Assembly: GCA_017940705.1 (NCBI GenBank)
Contig: JAGAYB010000176.1
Location: 1 to 8,257 of the forward strand
Direction of reading: 5' to 3'
DNA length: 8,257 bases
Source of the DNA: Selenomonas sp.
Lineage (GTDB): Bacteria; Bacillota_C; Negativicutes; Selenomonadales; Selenomonadaceae
Shown: positions 1 to 5,599 of the stretch, piece by piece
How the letters are laid out: every line of letters begins with the position of its first letter
Numbering within the stretch: the stretch's first letter is position 1
The notes under the pieces: generated by a model
Database searches by the model: none
Seen by the model: the letters and a program-made list of their open reading frames with translations, nothing else
Told to the model about the DNA's origin: nothing
Program-made: the position numbers and the translations under genes

Positions 1-128
1 ACAGCCGTCTCGTTTGCGGCCTCACCAAAGCCGGTGTTGAAGTAAACCGCAAGATGCTGGCTGATTTGGCTGTTTCCGATGAGAAAGCCTTTGCTCAGCT
101 CGTTGCTGTTGCTAAAGAAAACCTCTGA
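1..128 (+). CDS. rplT: 50S ribosomal protein L20, C-terminal end (partial)
   Basis: Only the last 41 residues are present; the reading frame begins at base 3 and ends at the TGA at 126-128. The tail contains [19 protein letters not shown] followed by a helix with AFAQLV, which matches the conserved C-terminal domain of bacterial L20 (GLKKAGIEIDRKVLADLA in many species). L20 binds 23S rRNA early in large-subunit assembly and in many bacteria its C-terminal domain also represses its own infC-rpmI-rplT operon. A terminator follows within 15 bases, so this is very probably the last gene of that operon. The upstream genes are outside the window. Confidence 0.93.
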   Translation, partial: SRLVCGLTKAGVEVNRKMLADLAVSDEKAFAQLVAVAKENL

Positions 129-142
129 TTAAGATGGTTTGC

Positions 143-175
143 AAAGAAGCCTTCCCGTTATGGGAGGGCTTCTTT
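143..175 (+). terminator. Intrinsic terminator after rplT
   Basis: Bases 143-156 (AAAGAAGCCTTCCC) pair with 162-175 (GGGAGGGCTTCTTT) around a five-base loop, with a single G-T wobble (152/166). The uridine-rich part, TTCTTT, forms the base of the long stem and no clean T-run follows it, so termination may be partial. Placement directly after the L20 stop supports the role. Confidence 0.7.
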
Positions 176-197
176 AACGTATAGACATGTGTTTAGA

Positions 198-205
198 AGA
201 GGTGA
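198..205 (+). promoter_or_regulatory. Ribosome binding site that sets the methyltransferase start
   Basis: AGAGGTGA sits seven bases before the ATG at 213. It favours that ATG over an in-frame GTG at 189, which has no purine-rich site and lies only 14 bases past the terminator stem. Confidence 0.7.
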
Positions 206-212
206 TGGGGAA

Positions 213-1013
213 ATGGAACATATAGACAGTCCTGCCAATAAGAAAGTAAAGCTGGCTATAGCCTTGAAACAGCGCAAGCAGCGTGATAAAAATGGCCTGT
301 TTGTGGCAGAGGGCTTGCGGCTCTGTGAGATGGCTGCGGCAGGAGACTGGCAAATCAGCTATGGGCTGTTGACCCGTCAATTGACAAGTCAGGAACGGGG
401 CAGAGCGTTGACAGCGCAGCTGGAAATGAAGGGCTGCCCCCTGTATGAGGTGCCGGAAAATGTCTTTGCCAAGGTATCTGGGACAGAGACACCCCAAGGG
501 ATTTTGCTGGTAATGGCGTCAAAAAATCTCCCCCTGCCGGAACGGGCAGAGGGAGATGCTCCTTTGTATGTGGTGATGGATGGGGTACAGGACCCCGGCA
601 ATGCCGGAACCATTATCCGCACGGCTGATGCCGTGGGAGCCAGCGGTGTTATTTTGCTTAAAGGTTCCGTGGACGTATTTTCTGACAAGGTGGTGCGTTC
701 CACTATGGGCAGCCTTTTCCATGTGCCCCTGTATGCTGGCGTGGCACCGGAGGAACTGTTGAAATTCAGCGAAAACAGCGGTCTGCAGCTTGTGGCGACG
801 GCTTTGGACGAAACGGCAACACCGCATTTTGAACGGGATTTTCGTCTGGGAACGGCTATTGTACTGGGCAATGAGGGCCATGGCGTGTCTGAGGCGGTAT
901 TGTCGGGGGCGCAAAAGACATATATCCCTATGTATGGTCAGGCCGAATCCCTGAATGTGGGGATGTCGGCGGCGATAGTTCTCTATGAGGCCCTGCGGCA
1001 GCGGCGGTTTTAA
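213..1013 (+). CDS. TrmH/SpoU-family RNA 2'-O-methyltransferase
   Basis: This 266-residue protein is an S-adenosylmethionine-dependent 2'-O-ribose methyltransferase of the SPOUT (trefoil-knot) class. Residues about 8-100 resemble the L30e-like substrate-binding domain (KNGLFVAEGLRLCEMA). Residues about 118-266 are the SpoU catalytic domain. All three signature motifs are visible: motif 1 DPGNAGTIIRTADA (127-140, with Asn130 and catalytic Arg136), motif 2 VLGNEGHG (217-224, Glu221) and motif 3 SLNVGMSAAI (246-255). The length is normal for the two-domain family that includes RlmB and YsgA. A TrmH-family gene just after the L20 operon is a common arrangement in Firmicutes. The exact RNA target (23S rRNA or tRNA) cannot be read from the sequence, so no gene symbol is given. 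No clear promoter is seen in the 37 bases after the terminator, so read-through from rplT may supply transcription. Its stop overlaps that of thiN on the other strand. Confidence 0.93.
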   Translation: MEHIDSPANKKVKLAIALKQRKQRDKNGLFVAEGLRLCEMAAAGDWQISYGLLTRQLTSQERGRALTAQLEMKGCPLYEVPENVFAKVSGTETPQGILLVMASKNLPLPERAEGDAPLYVVMDGVQDPGNAGTIIRTADAVGASGVILLKGSVDVFSDKVVRSTMGSLFHVPLYAGVAPEELLKFSENSGLQLVATALDETATPHFERDFRLGTAIVLGNEGHGVSEAVLSGAQKTYIPMYGQAESLNVGMSAAIVLYEALRQRRF

Positions 1014-1711
1014 ACCTGCCAATGGGCGTAAAAGCCCAAAATCCCCTGTTCAACGGATAGGCTTAAAGCTGACATGCCGGGCAGAAGTTCATTGCTGATG
1101 GCATTGGGAAAACTTTGCGTAAGTTCCGCGTTCTTTAATGGCCAGCGTACATTGTCGATGGTGACGCCGGTGCAGCGGCTGGTTAAGGGCAGCAGGGAAA
1201 TTGCCAGAGGCCGCTGCGTGAACTGTAAAGAGATGTGCTCGCCGGCTTTTACAAAGCAAAGAAATTCCTGCTCGTCTATGAGAAGGCAGGGAACACTTTC
1301 GCTGGCGCAGGAAAACATAAGACTGTACAGGTGGTCAAAGCGGCCGCCAAAGGCACCGGTTATGAGGATAAGCGGTGCTTTTTTCATTTTGGACAGAGCC
1401 AGCTGCGTATCCGTTAAATCCTTGGCAGCAGGAAATTCGGCGACAGGGACGCCCAGACTTTTGCCCCAGTTCCATGTGCCGGGGGCAGCGCTGTCTCCGT
1501 CACCTAAAATATAATCGGGACGGAGCTGGTTTTGCCGGCAACAGTCAAGGCCGTGGTCGGCGGCAAAGATTTTTTCACAGAAGGGAAGCCCTTTCAGCCA
1601 GTCCGCTGCCGGGGGGCGTCCGCCGGTAAGCAGCAGCCAGGGGGCAGTATTATATTTTTCGCCGTGAAGTGACAGCTGGGGCAGATTTAGTCCCGGACTT
1701 GATATGTTCAT
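1010..1711 (-). CDS. thiN: Thiamine pyrophosphokinase (thiamine diphosphokinase)
   Basis: This 233-residue cytoplasmic enzyme transfers pyrophosphate from ATP to thiamine to make thiamine diphosphate. Family motifs appear in the expected order: AADHGLDCC (50-58), PDYILGDGDS (65-74, the Asp-rich metal and ATP site, usually GDFDS), KDLTDTQLAL (97-106, usual form K-x-x-TD-x-x-x-AL), GAFGGRFDH (119-127), and a C-terminal thiamine-binding part with GVTIDNVRWPL (182-192) and SFPNAISNEL (200-209). The ATG at 1711 is chosen because AGAGGTAA (1725-1718) precedes it by six bases; a TTG two codons upstream is too close to that site. His53 in ADHG and Gly72 in GDGDS differ from the most common residues (Gly and Phe), but the acidic residues are intact. 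The gene stands alone on the minus strand, has its own promoter, and its leader is too short for a TPP riboswitch. Confidence 0.92.
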   Translation of the reverse strand: MNISSPGLNLPQLSLHGEKYNTAPWLLLTGGRPPAADWLKGLPFCEKIFAADHGLDCCRQNQLRPDYILGDGDSAAPGTWNWGKSLGVPVAEFPAAKDLTDTQLALSKMKKAPLILITGAFGGRFDHLYSLMFSCASESVPCLLIDEQEFLCFVKAGEHISLQFTQRPLAISLLPLTSRCTGVTIDNVRWPLKNAELTQSFPNAISNELLPGMSALSLSVEQGILGFYAHWQV

Positions 1712-1717
1712 AAACAA

Positions 1718-1725
1718 TTACCTCT
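1718..1725 (-). promoter_or_regulatory. Ribosome binding site of thiN
   Basis: Read on the minus strand this is AGAGGTAA, six bases before the ATG at 1711. It decides between that ATG and the in-frame TTG at 1717. Confidence 0.7.
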
Positions 1726-1731
1726 GATTTG

Positions 1732-1740
1732 TGATATAAT
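1732..1740 (+). promoter_or_regulatory. Extended -10 promoter for the hydrolase-miaA-hfq genes
   Basis: TGATATAAT is a perfect -10 hexamer (TATAAT, 1735-1740) preceded by an extended -10 TG. A weak -35 (TAAACA, 1711-1716) sits 18 bases upstream and matches four of six consensus positions. Transcription would start near 1747 and leave a leader of about 60 bases before the ATG at 1808. This is judged by motif only. Confidence 0.55.
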
Positions 1741-1744
1741 TACA

Positions 1745-1753
1745 AGTATAGCA
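1745..1753 (-). promoter_or_regulatory. Extended -10 promoter for thiN
   Basis: Read on the minus strand this is TGCTATACT: a TATACT -10 hexamer with an extended -10 TG. No good -35 is visible at the usual distance. Transcription would start near 1738 and give a leader of about 26 bases. Its -10 lies where the opposing plus-strand promoter would start its transcript. Confidence 0.5.
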
Positions 1754-1807
1754 TAACATGACAGATAATAAGGGGCAAATGAAGATTCAGAGAGGAGTGG
1801 AGAAGTG

Positions 1808-2488
1808 ATGGTCAGTTTCACTTACTATGGGCATGCTTGTTTCTTGTTGGACGATGGGCAGTACAAGGTGCTGTGTGACCCTTTTTTGACGGGGAATCCG
1901 AAAGCCACGGTCAAAGTGGAAGATGTGGAAGCGGATTACATTTTGATAACGCATGCCCATGGCGACCACTTGGGCGATGCGCCGGAGATTGCAGCCAGAA
2001 CTGGTGCCGCATTGGTGGGGATACCAGAGGTGCTCGGACTCTGCGATGAACGTGTACCGGGGCTTAAGCAGCACCCGATGAATCTCGGCGGTTCTTTGAA
2101 CTTGCCCTTTGGCAAGGTGCGGATGACGCTGGCCCAGCACAGCAGCGGCGTGCCCGGCGGCATTGCCTGCGGTTATGTCATTTACATGGGTGATTTAAAG
2201 ATTTATTTTGCCGGCGATACGGCGCTGTTTACAGATATGCAGTTAATCGGCAAAAAGGATGATTTGGATTATGCCATTTTGCCGGTGGGGGATAATTACA
2301 CCATGGGGCTGGAGGATGCGGCGCTGGCGGCGCAGCTTCTAAATACGCGCCATGTCATTCCCGTGCATTACAATACATGGCCGATTATCAATCAGGATGT
2401 GCGTCACTATAAGGAGATTACAGAGGCTATGTCCCGGGCAGAGGTTCATATCGTGGAACCCGGGGCTACCCTTAAGCTGGAAGCATGA
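1808..2488 (+). CDS. UPF0173 family metal-dependent hydrolase (metallo-beta-lactamase fold)
   Basis: This 226-residue protein belongs to the YtkL/UPF0173 group of metallo-beta-lactamase-fold hydrolases. Visible features are the N-terminal YYGHACF (7-12 region, with the family-typical His9), the metal-binding HAHGDH (49-54), a further ligand His111 in AQHSSG, Asp137 in AGDTALF, and His187 in IPVHYNTWP. These make up a two-metal site, so an active hydrolase is likely, but the substrate of the family is not established. The ATG at 1808 is preferred because family members begin only a few residues before the Y/H-G-H-A motif. A GTG one codon upstream is possible, and the purine-rich stretch 1791-1802 could serve either. 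Its TGA overlaps the miaA ATG by four bases (ATGA), suggesting translational coupling. It is the first gene of the group driven from the divergent control region. Confidence 0.9.
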   Translation: MVSFTYYGHACFLLDDGQYKVLCDPFLTGNPKATVKVEDVEADYILITHAHGDHLGDAPEIAARTGAALVGIPEVLGLCDERVPGLKQHPMNLGGSLNLPFGKVRMTLAQHSSGVPGGIACGYVIYMGDLKIYFAGDTALFTDMQLIGKKDDLDYAILPVGDNYTMGLEDAALAAQLLNTRHVIPVHYNTWPIINQDVRHYKEITEAMSRAEVHIVEPGATLKLEA

Positions 2489-3432
2489 CCAATAAGGAAA
2501 GACTAATCGTTATACTGGGGCCTACGGCGGTGGGGAAAACTGATTTGTCCATCGCGCTGGCCCAAAAATTACAGACGGAGATTATTTCAGGGGATTCCAT
2601 GCTCTTTTATCGGGGCTTTGACATTGGTTCGGCCAAGCCCACGGCAGAGGAACGGCAGGGAATCTGCCATCATCTGATTGACAATCTGGAGCCTGAGGAG
2701 CGCTTTAATGTCACGGATTTTGTCAGGGAGGCCCGGCGGCTTATCCATGCGCTGAACTGTCAGGGGAAAATCCCTGTTATTGCCGGTGGTACAGGTCTGT
2801 ATATCAAGGCCCTGCTGGAAGGCTATGCCTTTAACGAAACTTCTGACCACAGCGAATACCGGGCGCAGCTGACAGCGCTGGCTGAGGAAAAGGGACGGGA
2901 ATATGTCCATGGACTGCTGAGAGAGACTGACCCGGAGGCAGCGGAACGCATTCATGCCCATAATTTGCGCCGGGTGATTCGCGCTTTGGAAGTCGCGCAC
3001 TTTGGCGGTGAGCAGATTTCCCGGCAGAGGGAATACAATAGTGACAGCGCTTTTGATTTGTGCTACGATGTTTATGTCGTGGGGCTTAATCGTGAGCGTC
3101 AGGGTCTTTATGAACGGATAAATAAACGGGTGGAACTTATGTTTGCTGCCGGGCTGGAGAACGAGGTGCAGAACCTTTTGGCAGGCGGCGTGTCCCGTGA
3201 TATGCAGGCCATGCAGGGCATCGGTTACAAGGAGACGGCGGCATATCTGGCCGGAGAAATGACCAGGGAAGAGGCGGTGGAGCTTATAAAGAAAAGCACG
3301 CGCCATTTTGCCAAGCGGCAGCTTACTTGGTATCGGAAAATGCCCTATATAAACTGGTACATGGCTGATGAAATGACAGCGGCGGAGCTGCTGCAAAATG
3401 TTTTGCAGGATGTGGCAGGATTTTTCCGCTGA
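2485..3432 (+). CDS. miaA: tRNA dimethylallyltransferase
   Basis: MiaA moves the dimethylallyl group of DMAPP to N6 of adenosine 37 in tRNAs that read UNN codons, giving i6A37 and better reading-frame fidelity. The 315-residue length is standard. The sequence shows the P-loop GPTAVGKT (12-19), ISGDSMLFYRGFDIGSAKPT (34-53, with the conserved Asp37 and the DIG-x-AKPT signature), IAGGTGLYIKALLEG (99-113), NLRRVIRALEV (160-170), MQGIGYKE (243-250) and a C-terminal RHFAKRQLTWYRK (273-285), all typical of the family. Position 40 is Leu where Bacillus has Gln (DSMQ). The start is fixed by the ATGA overlap with the upstream hydrolase; its own ribosome site is weak (GGAAG), which fits coupled translation. 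The neighbour downstream is hfq, a widespread miaA-hfq pairing. Confidence 0.97.
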   Translation: MTNKERLIVILGPTAVGKTDLSIALAQKLQTEIISGDSMLFYRGFDIGSAKPTAEERQGICHHLIDNLEPEERFNVTDFVREARRLIHALNCQGKIPVIAGGTGLYIKALLEGYAFNETSDHSEYRAQLTALAEEKGREYVHGLLRETDPEAAERIHAHNLRRVIRALEVAHFGGEQISRQREYNSDSAFDLCYDVYVVGLNRERQGLYERINKRVELMFAAGLENEVQNLLAGGVSRDMQAMQGIGYKETAAYLAGEMTREEAVELIKKSTRHFAKRQLTWYRKMPYINWYMADEMTAAELLQNVLQDVAGFFR

Positions 3433-3465
3433 AAGGTGAATATTTTAATAGTATCGCAAGACTAT

Positions 3466-3472
3466 GGAGGGG
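3466..3472 (+). promoter_or_regulatory. Ribosome binding site of hfq
   Basis: GGAGGGG lies five bases before the ATG at 3478. It rules out the in-frame GTG at 3436, which would add 14 residues with no resemblance to Hfq. Confidence 0.8.
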
Positions 3473-3477
3473 TTCTT

Positions 3478-3717
3478 ATGCCAACGAAAGTTATAAATCT
3501 GCAGGATACATTTCTCAATCAGGTACGCAAGGAAAATGTACCCGTAACCATTCATTTAGTCAATGGTTTTCAAATCAAAGGGAATGTAAAGGGCTTTGAC
3601 AATTTTACGGTGGTTCTTGATGTACTGGGAAAGCAGCAGATGGTATATAAACACGCTATTTCCACCATTACGCCGGCTAAGGCTGTAAGGTTCAGTGACG
3701 ACAAGGAAGATGCTTAA
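3478..3717 (+). CDS. hfq: RNA chaperone Hfq
   Basis: This 79-residue Sm-like protein forms a hexameric ring that binds small RNAs and mRNAs. The Sm1 segment runs from [20 protein letters not shown] (6-25) through LVNGFQIKG, and the Sm2 signature is [10 protein letters not shown] (55-64). Proximal-face uridine-binding residues are present: Gln9, Phe43 in FDNF, and Tyr57-Lys58-His59. The lateral-rim patch is RKEN (17-20), as in Bacillus, and not the RRER of E. coli, so the rim carries one fewer basic residue. After the Sm core the tail is only about ten residues and ends in the acidic DDKEDA. The gene follows miaA by 45 bases and is closed by a strong terminator. An AT-rich patch at about 3440-3452 could hold a weak internal promoter, but I could not define one. 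Confidence 0.97.
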   Translation: MPTKVINLQDTFLNQVRKENVPVTIHLVNGFQIKGNVKGFDNFTVVLDVLGKQQMVYKHAISTITPAKAVRFSDDKEDA

Positions 3718-3730
3718 AAGAATGTGATAG

Positions 3731-3757
3731 AGCCTTCCCCTAAGGGGAGGGCTTTTT
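3731..3757 (+). terminator. Intrinsic terminator after hfq
   Basis: AGCCTTCCCC (3731-3740) pairs with GGGGAGGGCT (3744-3753) around a three-base TAA loop, with one G-T wobble, followed by a T-run (3753-3757). It starts 13 bases after the hfq stop and separates the miaA-hfq unit from dut. Confidence 0.88.
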
Positions 3758-3784
3758 ATTTCGCGGCAAGAAAAGGAGCTGTTT

Positions 3785-4243
3785 ATGGGTTTGCGAGGTT
3801 TTGAAATAGTATCGGTCTGGCAGGGGCAGGGGATAAATCTTCCCCGGCGCAGGACTGCGGCCAGTGCCGGTTATGATATTGAGGCGGCAGCTGAAATGGT
3901 TATTAAGCAGGGGGAAATGGCGCTGGTGCCCACCGGTCTGAAAGCCTATATGCAGCCCGGGGAAGTGCTGACATTAAACATTCGTTCCAGCATGGCCGTG
4001 AAGCATGGCCTGCTCCTCAGCAACAGTGTGGGCATAATCGATGCGGATTATTATAACAATCCCGGCAATGAGGGGCATATTATGATAGCGCTGACCAATT
4101 TGGGCAAAGCAGATTTTACCATAAACAAGGGTGAACGCATTGCTCAGGGGATTTTTCTGACGTATCTCACGGCTGATAATGATACGGCCGGAGAGGGTGC
4201 CGCGCGGCAGGGCGGTTTTGGTTCTACGGGAACGGGTGTTTAA
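3785..4243 (+). CDS. dut: dUTP diphosphatase (dUTPase)
   Basis: The enzyme hydrolyses dUTP to dUMP and pyrophosphate, keeping uracil out of DNA and feeding dTMP synthesis; family members are trimers. All five motifs of the trimeric family are visible in 152 residues: motif 1 SAGYDIEA (27-34), motif 2 RSSMAVKHGL (67-76), motif 3 GIIDADYY (83-90, with the likely catalytic Asp86), motif 4 KGERIAQGIF (115-124) and motif 5 RQGGFGSTG (141-149), which closes over the active site. Motif 3 continues as NNPGNEGHI, an insertion of several residues relative to the E. coli enzyme; I recall similar forms in other Firmicutes. The start is supported by AAGGAG (3773-3778) six bases upstream. The gene follows the hfq terminator, but I see no clear promoter in the 67-base gap. 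rarA begins one base after its stop codon. Confidence 0.96.
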   Translation: MGLRGFEIVSVWQGQGINLPRRRTAASAGYDIEAAAEMVIKQGEMALVPTGLKAYMQPGEVLTLNIRSSMAVKHGLLLSNSVGIIDADYYNNPGNEGHIMIALTNLGKADFTINKGERIAQGIFLTYLTADNDTAGEGAARQGGFGSTGTGV

Positions 4244-4244
4244 T

Positions 4245-5585
4245 ATGGAACAGGAAATGGATTTATTTGCCGCAGCAGCCGGTCAGGAACCATCCGCGGC
4301 TGGCCGGCGTTTTGCACCGCTGGCACAAAGAATGCGCCCAAGAAATTTTCAGGAGTTTATCGGCCAGCAGGAAGCCGTGGGGGGCGGACGCTTCCTGCGG
4401 CAGATGATTGAGAAAGACCAGATATCCTCGATGATTTTCTACGGTCCTCCCGGCACGGGGAAAACCACGCTGGCGCAGATGATAGCCGGGATGACCGGCA
4501 GTGAGTTCAGAAAGTTAAATGCCGTGGCGGCCGGCATTGCTGATATCCGGCAGATTGTCAAGGACGCTGATGAGGCGCGGAAGTTTTATCAAAAGCGCAC
4601 GATTGTGTTTATCGACGAAATACACCGTTTCAATAAGAGCCAGCAGGATGTGCTGCTGCCCTATGTAGAGGACGGACGGCTGATTCTCATTGGGGCGACT
4701 ACGGAAAATCCCTTCTTTGAGGTAAATCATGCGCTGCTGTCAAGGGTGCGGATTGTGCGTCTGTACCAGCTCACCGACGGGCAGCTGGTCAAGATTTTGC
4801 GGCAGGCTTTGACGGATAAGGAAAGGGGCCTTGGCAATCAGGATATTGCCATCAGTGATGAAGTCATGCTGGCTATGGCGCAGATGGCTGGCGGTGATGC
4901 CCGGATGGCGCTGAATATTCTGGAGGGTACAGCCAGTATGCTGCCTTTGACAGGCGGTGAGATTACGCTGGACATGGTGCAGGAAATCCTCGGCCAGCGT
5001 GTCCAGCGCTATGATAAAAAGGGCGACAATCACTATGATACGGTGTCAGCGTTTATCAAGAGTATGCGCGGCAGCGACCCCGATGCGGCGCTGCATTATC
5101 TGGCCAGAATGCTGGCCGCAGGCGAAGATGTGAAGTTCATCGCCCGGCGCATTGTGATTTGTGCCTCGGAGGATGTGGGCAATGCTGACCCCATGGCGCT
5201 GGTGGTGGCCATGAATGCGGCCAATGCCGTGCAGTTTGTGGGCATGCCTGAGGCGCAGATTACTTTGGGACAGGCGGTTACTTATATCGCCTCAGCCCCC
5301 AAGAGCAATGCTGCCTGCGAGGGCATCTTTGCCGCCATGCGCGATGTGAAGCATAAAAACTGCGGCGCTGTGCCCCTGCATTTGCGGGATGCTCATTACA
5401 AGGGTGCAGAAAAGCTGGGGCACGGCACGGACTACATTTATCCGCATGACTATCCGGGGCATTTTACCCGGCAGGCTTATCTGCCGCAGGAAATAAAAAA
5501 TGCGCATTACTATCAGCCCAGTGAAAATGGTCAGGAAAAGCGTCTGGGAGAATATTTACATCGTTGCTGGCCGGAAAGGTTTTAA
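4245..5585 (+). CDS. rarA: Replication-associated recombination protein A (AAA+ ATPase, RarA/MgsA)
   Basis: This 446-residue AAA+ ATPase belongs to the RarA/MgsA/WRNIP1 family, which acts at stalled or gapped replication forks. The order is an N-terminal segment with PLAQRMRPRNFQEFIGQ (25-41, family hallmark), Walker A GPPGTGKTT (67-75), Walker B VFIDEIHRFNKSQQD (121-135), sensor 1 GATTENPFFEV (150-160), the arginine-finger region LLSRVRI (164-170), and GGDAR (216-220) in the sensor 2 region. The C-terminal tetramerisation part contains YDKKGDNHYDTVSAFIKSM (256-274) and DPDAALHYLARML (278-290). The ATG at 4245 directly follows the dut stop. Upstream in-frame starts would lie inside dut and give non-homologous residues. 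No strong ribosome site is present, so translation is probably coupled to dut. Residues 4-8 (EMDLF) resemble a beta-clamp binding pentapeptide. Confidence 0.96.
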   Translation: MEQEMDLFAAAAGQEPSAAGRRFAPLAQRMRPRNFQEFIGQQEAVGGGRFLRQMIEKDQISSMIFYGPPGTGKTTLAQMIAGMTGSEFRKLNAVAAGIADIRQIVKDADEARKFYQKRTIVFIDEIHRFNKSQQDVLLPYVEDGRLILIGATTENPFFEVNHALLSRVRIVRLYQLTDGQLVKILRQALTDKERGLGNQDIAISDEVMLAMAQMAGGDARMALNILEGTASMLPLTGGEITLDMVQEILGQRVQRYDKKGDNHYDTVSAFIKSMRGSDPDAALHYLARMLAAGEDVKFIARRIVICASEDVGNADPMALVVAMNAANAVQFVGMPEAQITLGQAVTYIASAPKSNAACEGIFAAMRDVKHKNCGAVPLHLRDAHYKGAEKLGHGTDYIYPHDYPGHFTRQAYLPQEIKNAHYYQPSENGQEKRLGEYLHRCWPERF

Positions 5586-5590
5586 GGGGG
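5584..5590 (+). promoter_or_regulatory. Ribosome binding site of murP, overlapping the rarA stop
   Basis: AAGGGGG begins inside the rarA TAA. It abuts the ATG at 5591 with no spacer but lies nine bases before the ATG at 5600, which favours the latter start. It also ties murP translation to the end of rarA. Confidence 0.6.
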
Positions 5591-5599
5591 ATGGAAAAG

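Noticed and set aside
1023..1038. TGGGC/GCCCA hairpin near the ends of the methyltransferase gene and thiN as a terminator
   Set aside because: The stem is five base pairs with no T-run on either strand, and it lies inside the thiN coding region.
2587..3396. Long open frame of 269 codons on the minus strand inside miaA
   Set aside because: It lies fully antisense to a clearly identified miaA and shows no recognisable motif.
3440..3452. AT-rich patch between miaA and hfq as an hfq promoter
   Set aside because: No -35/-10 pair at acceptable spacing could be defined, so it is mentioned only as a possibility.
3436..3477. GTG at 3436 as an upstream start for hfq
   Set aside because: The 14 extra residues do not resemble Hfq, and the strong GGAGGGG site points to the ATG at 3478.
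4179..4244. Upstream in-frame start for rarA inside dut
   Set aside because: It would add 22 residues encoded in the dut frame overlap, with no family similarity; the ATG right after the dut stop is more natural.
5534..5548. Possible catabolite-control (cre) site around GGAAAAGCGTCTGG before murP
   Set aside because: The AGCG core fits, but several flanking positions disagree with the cre consensus and the palindromic half is missing.
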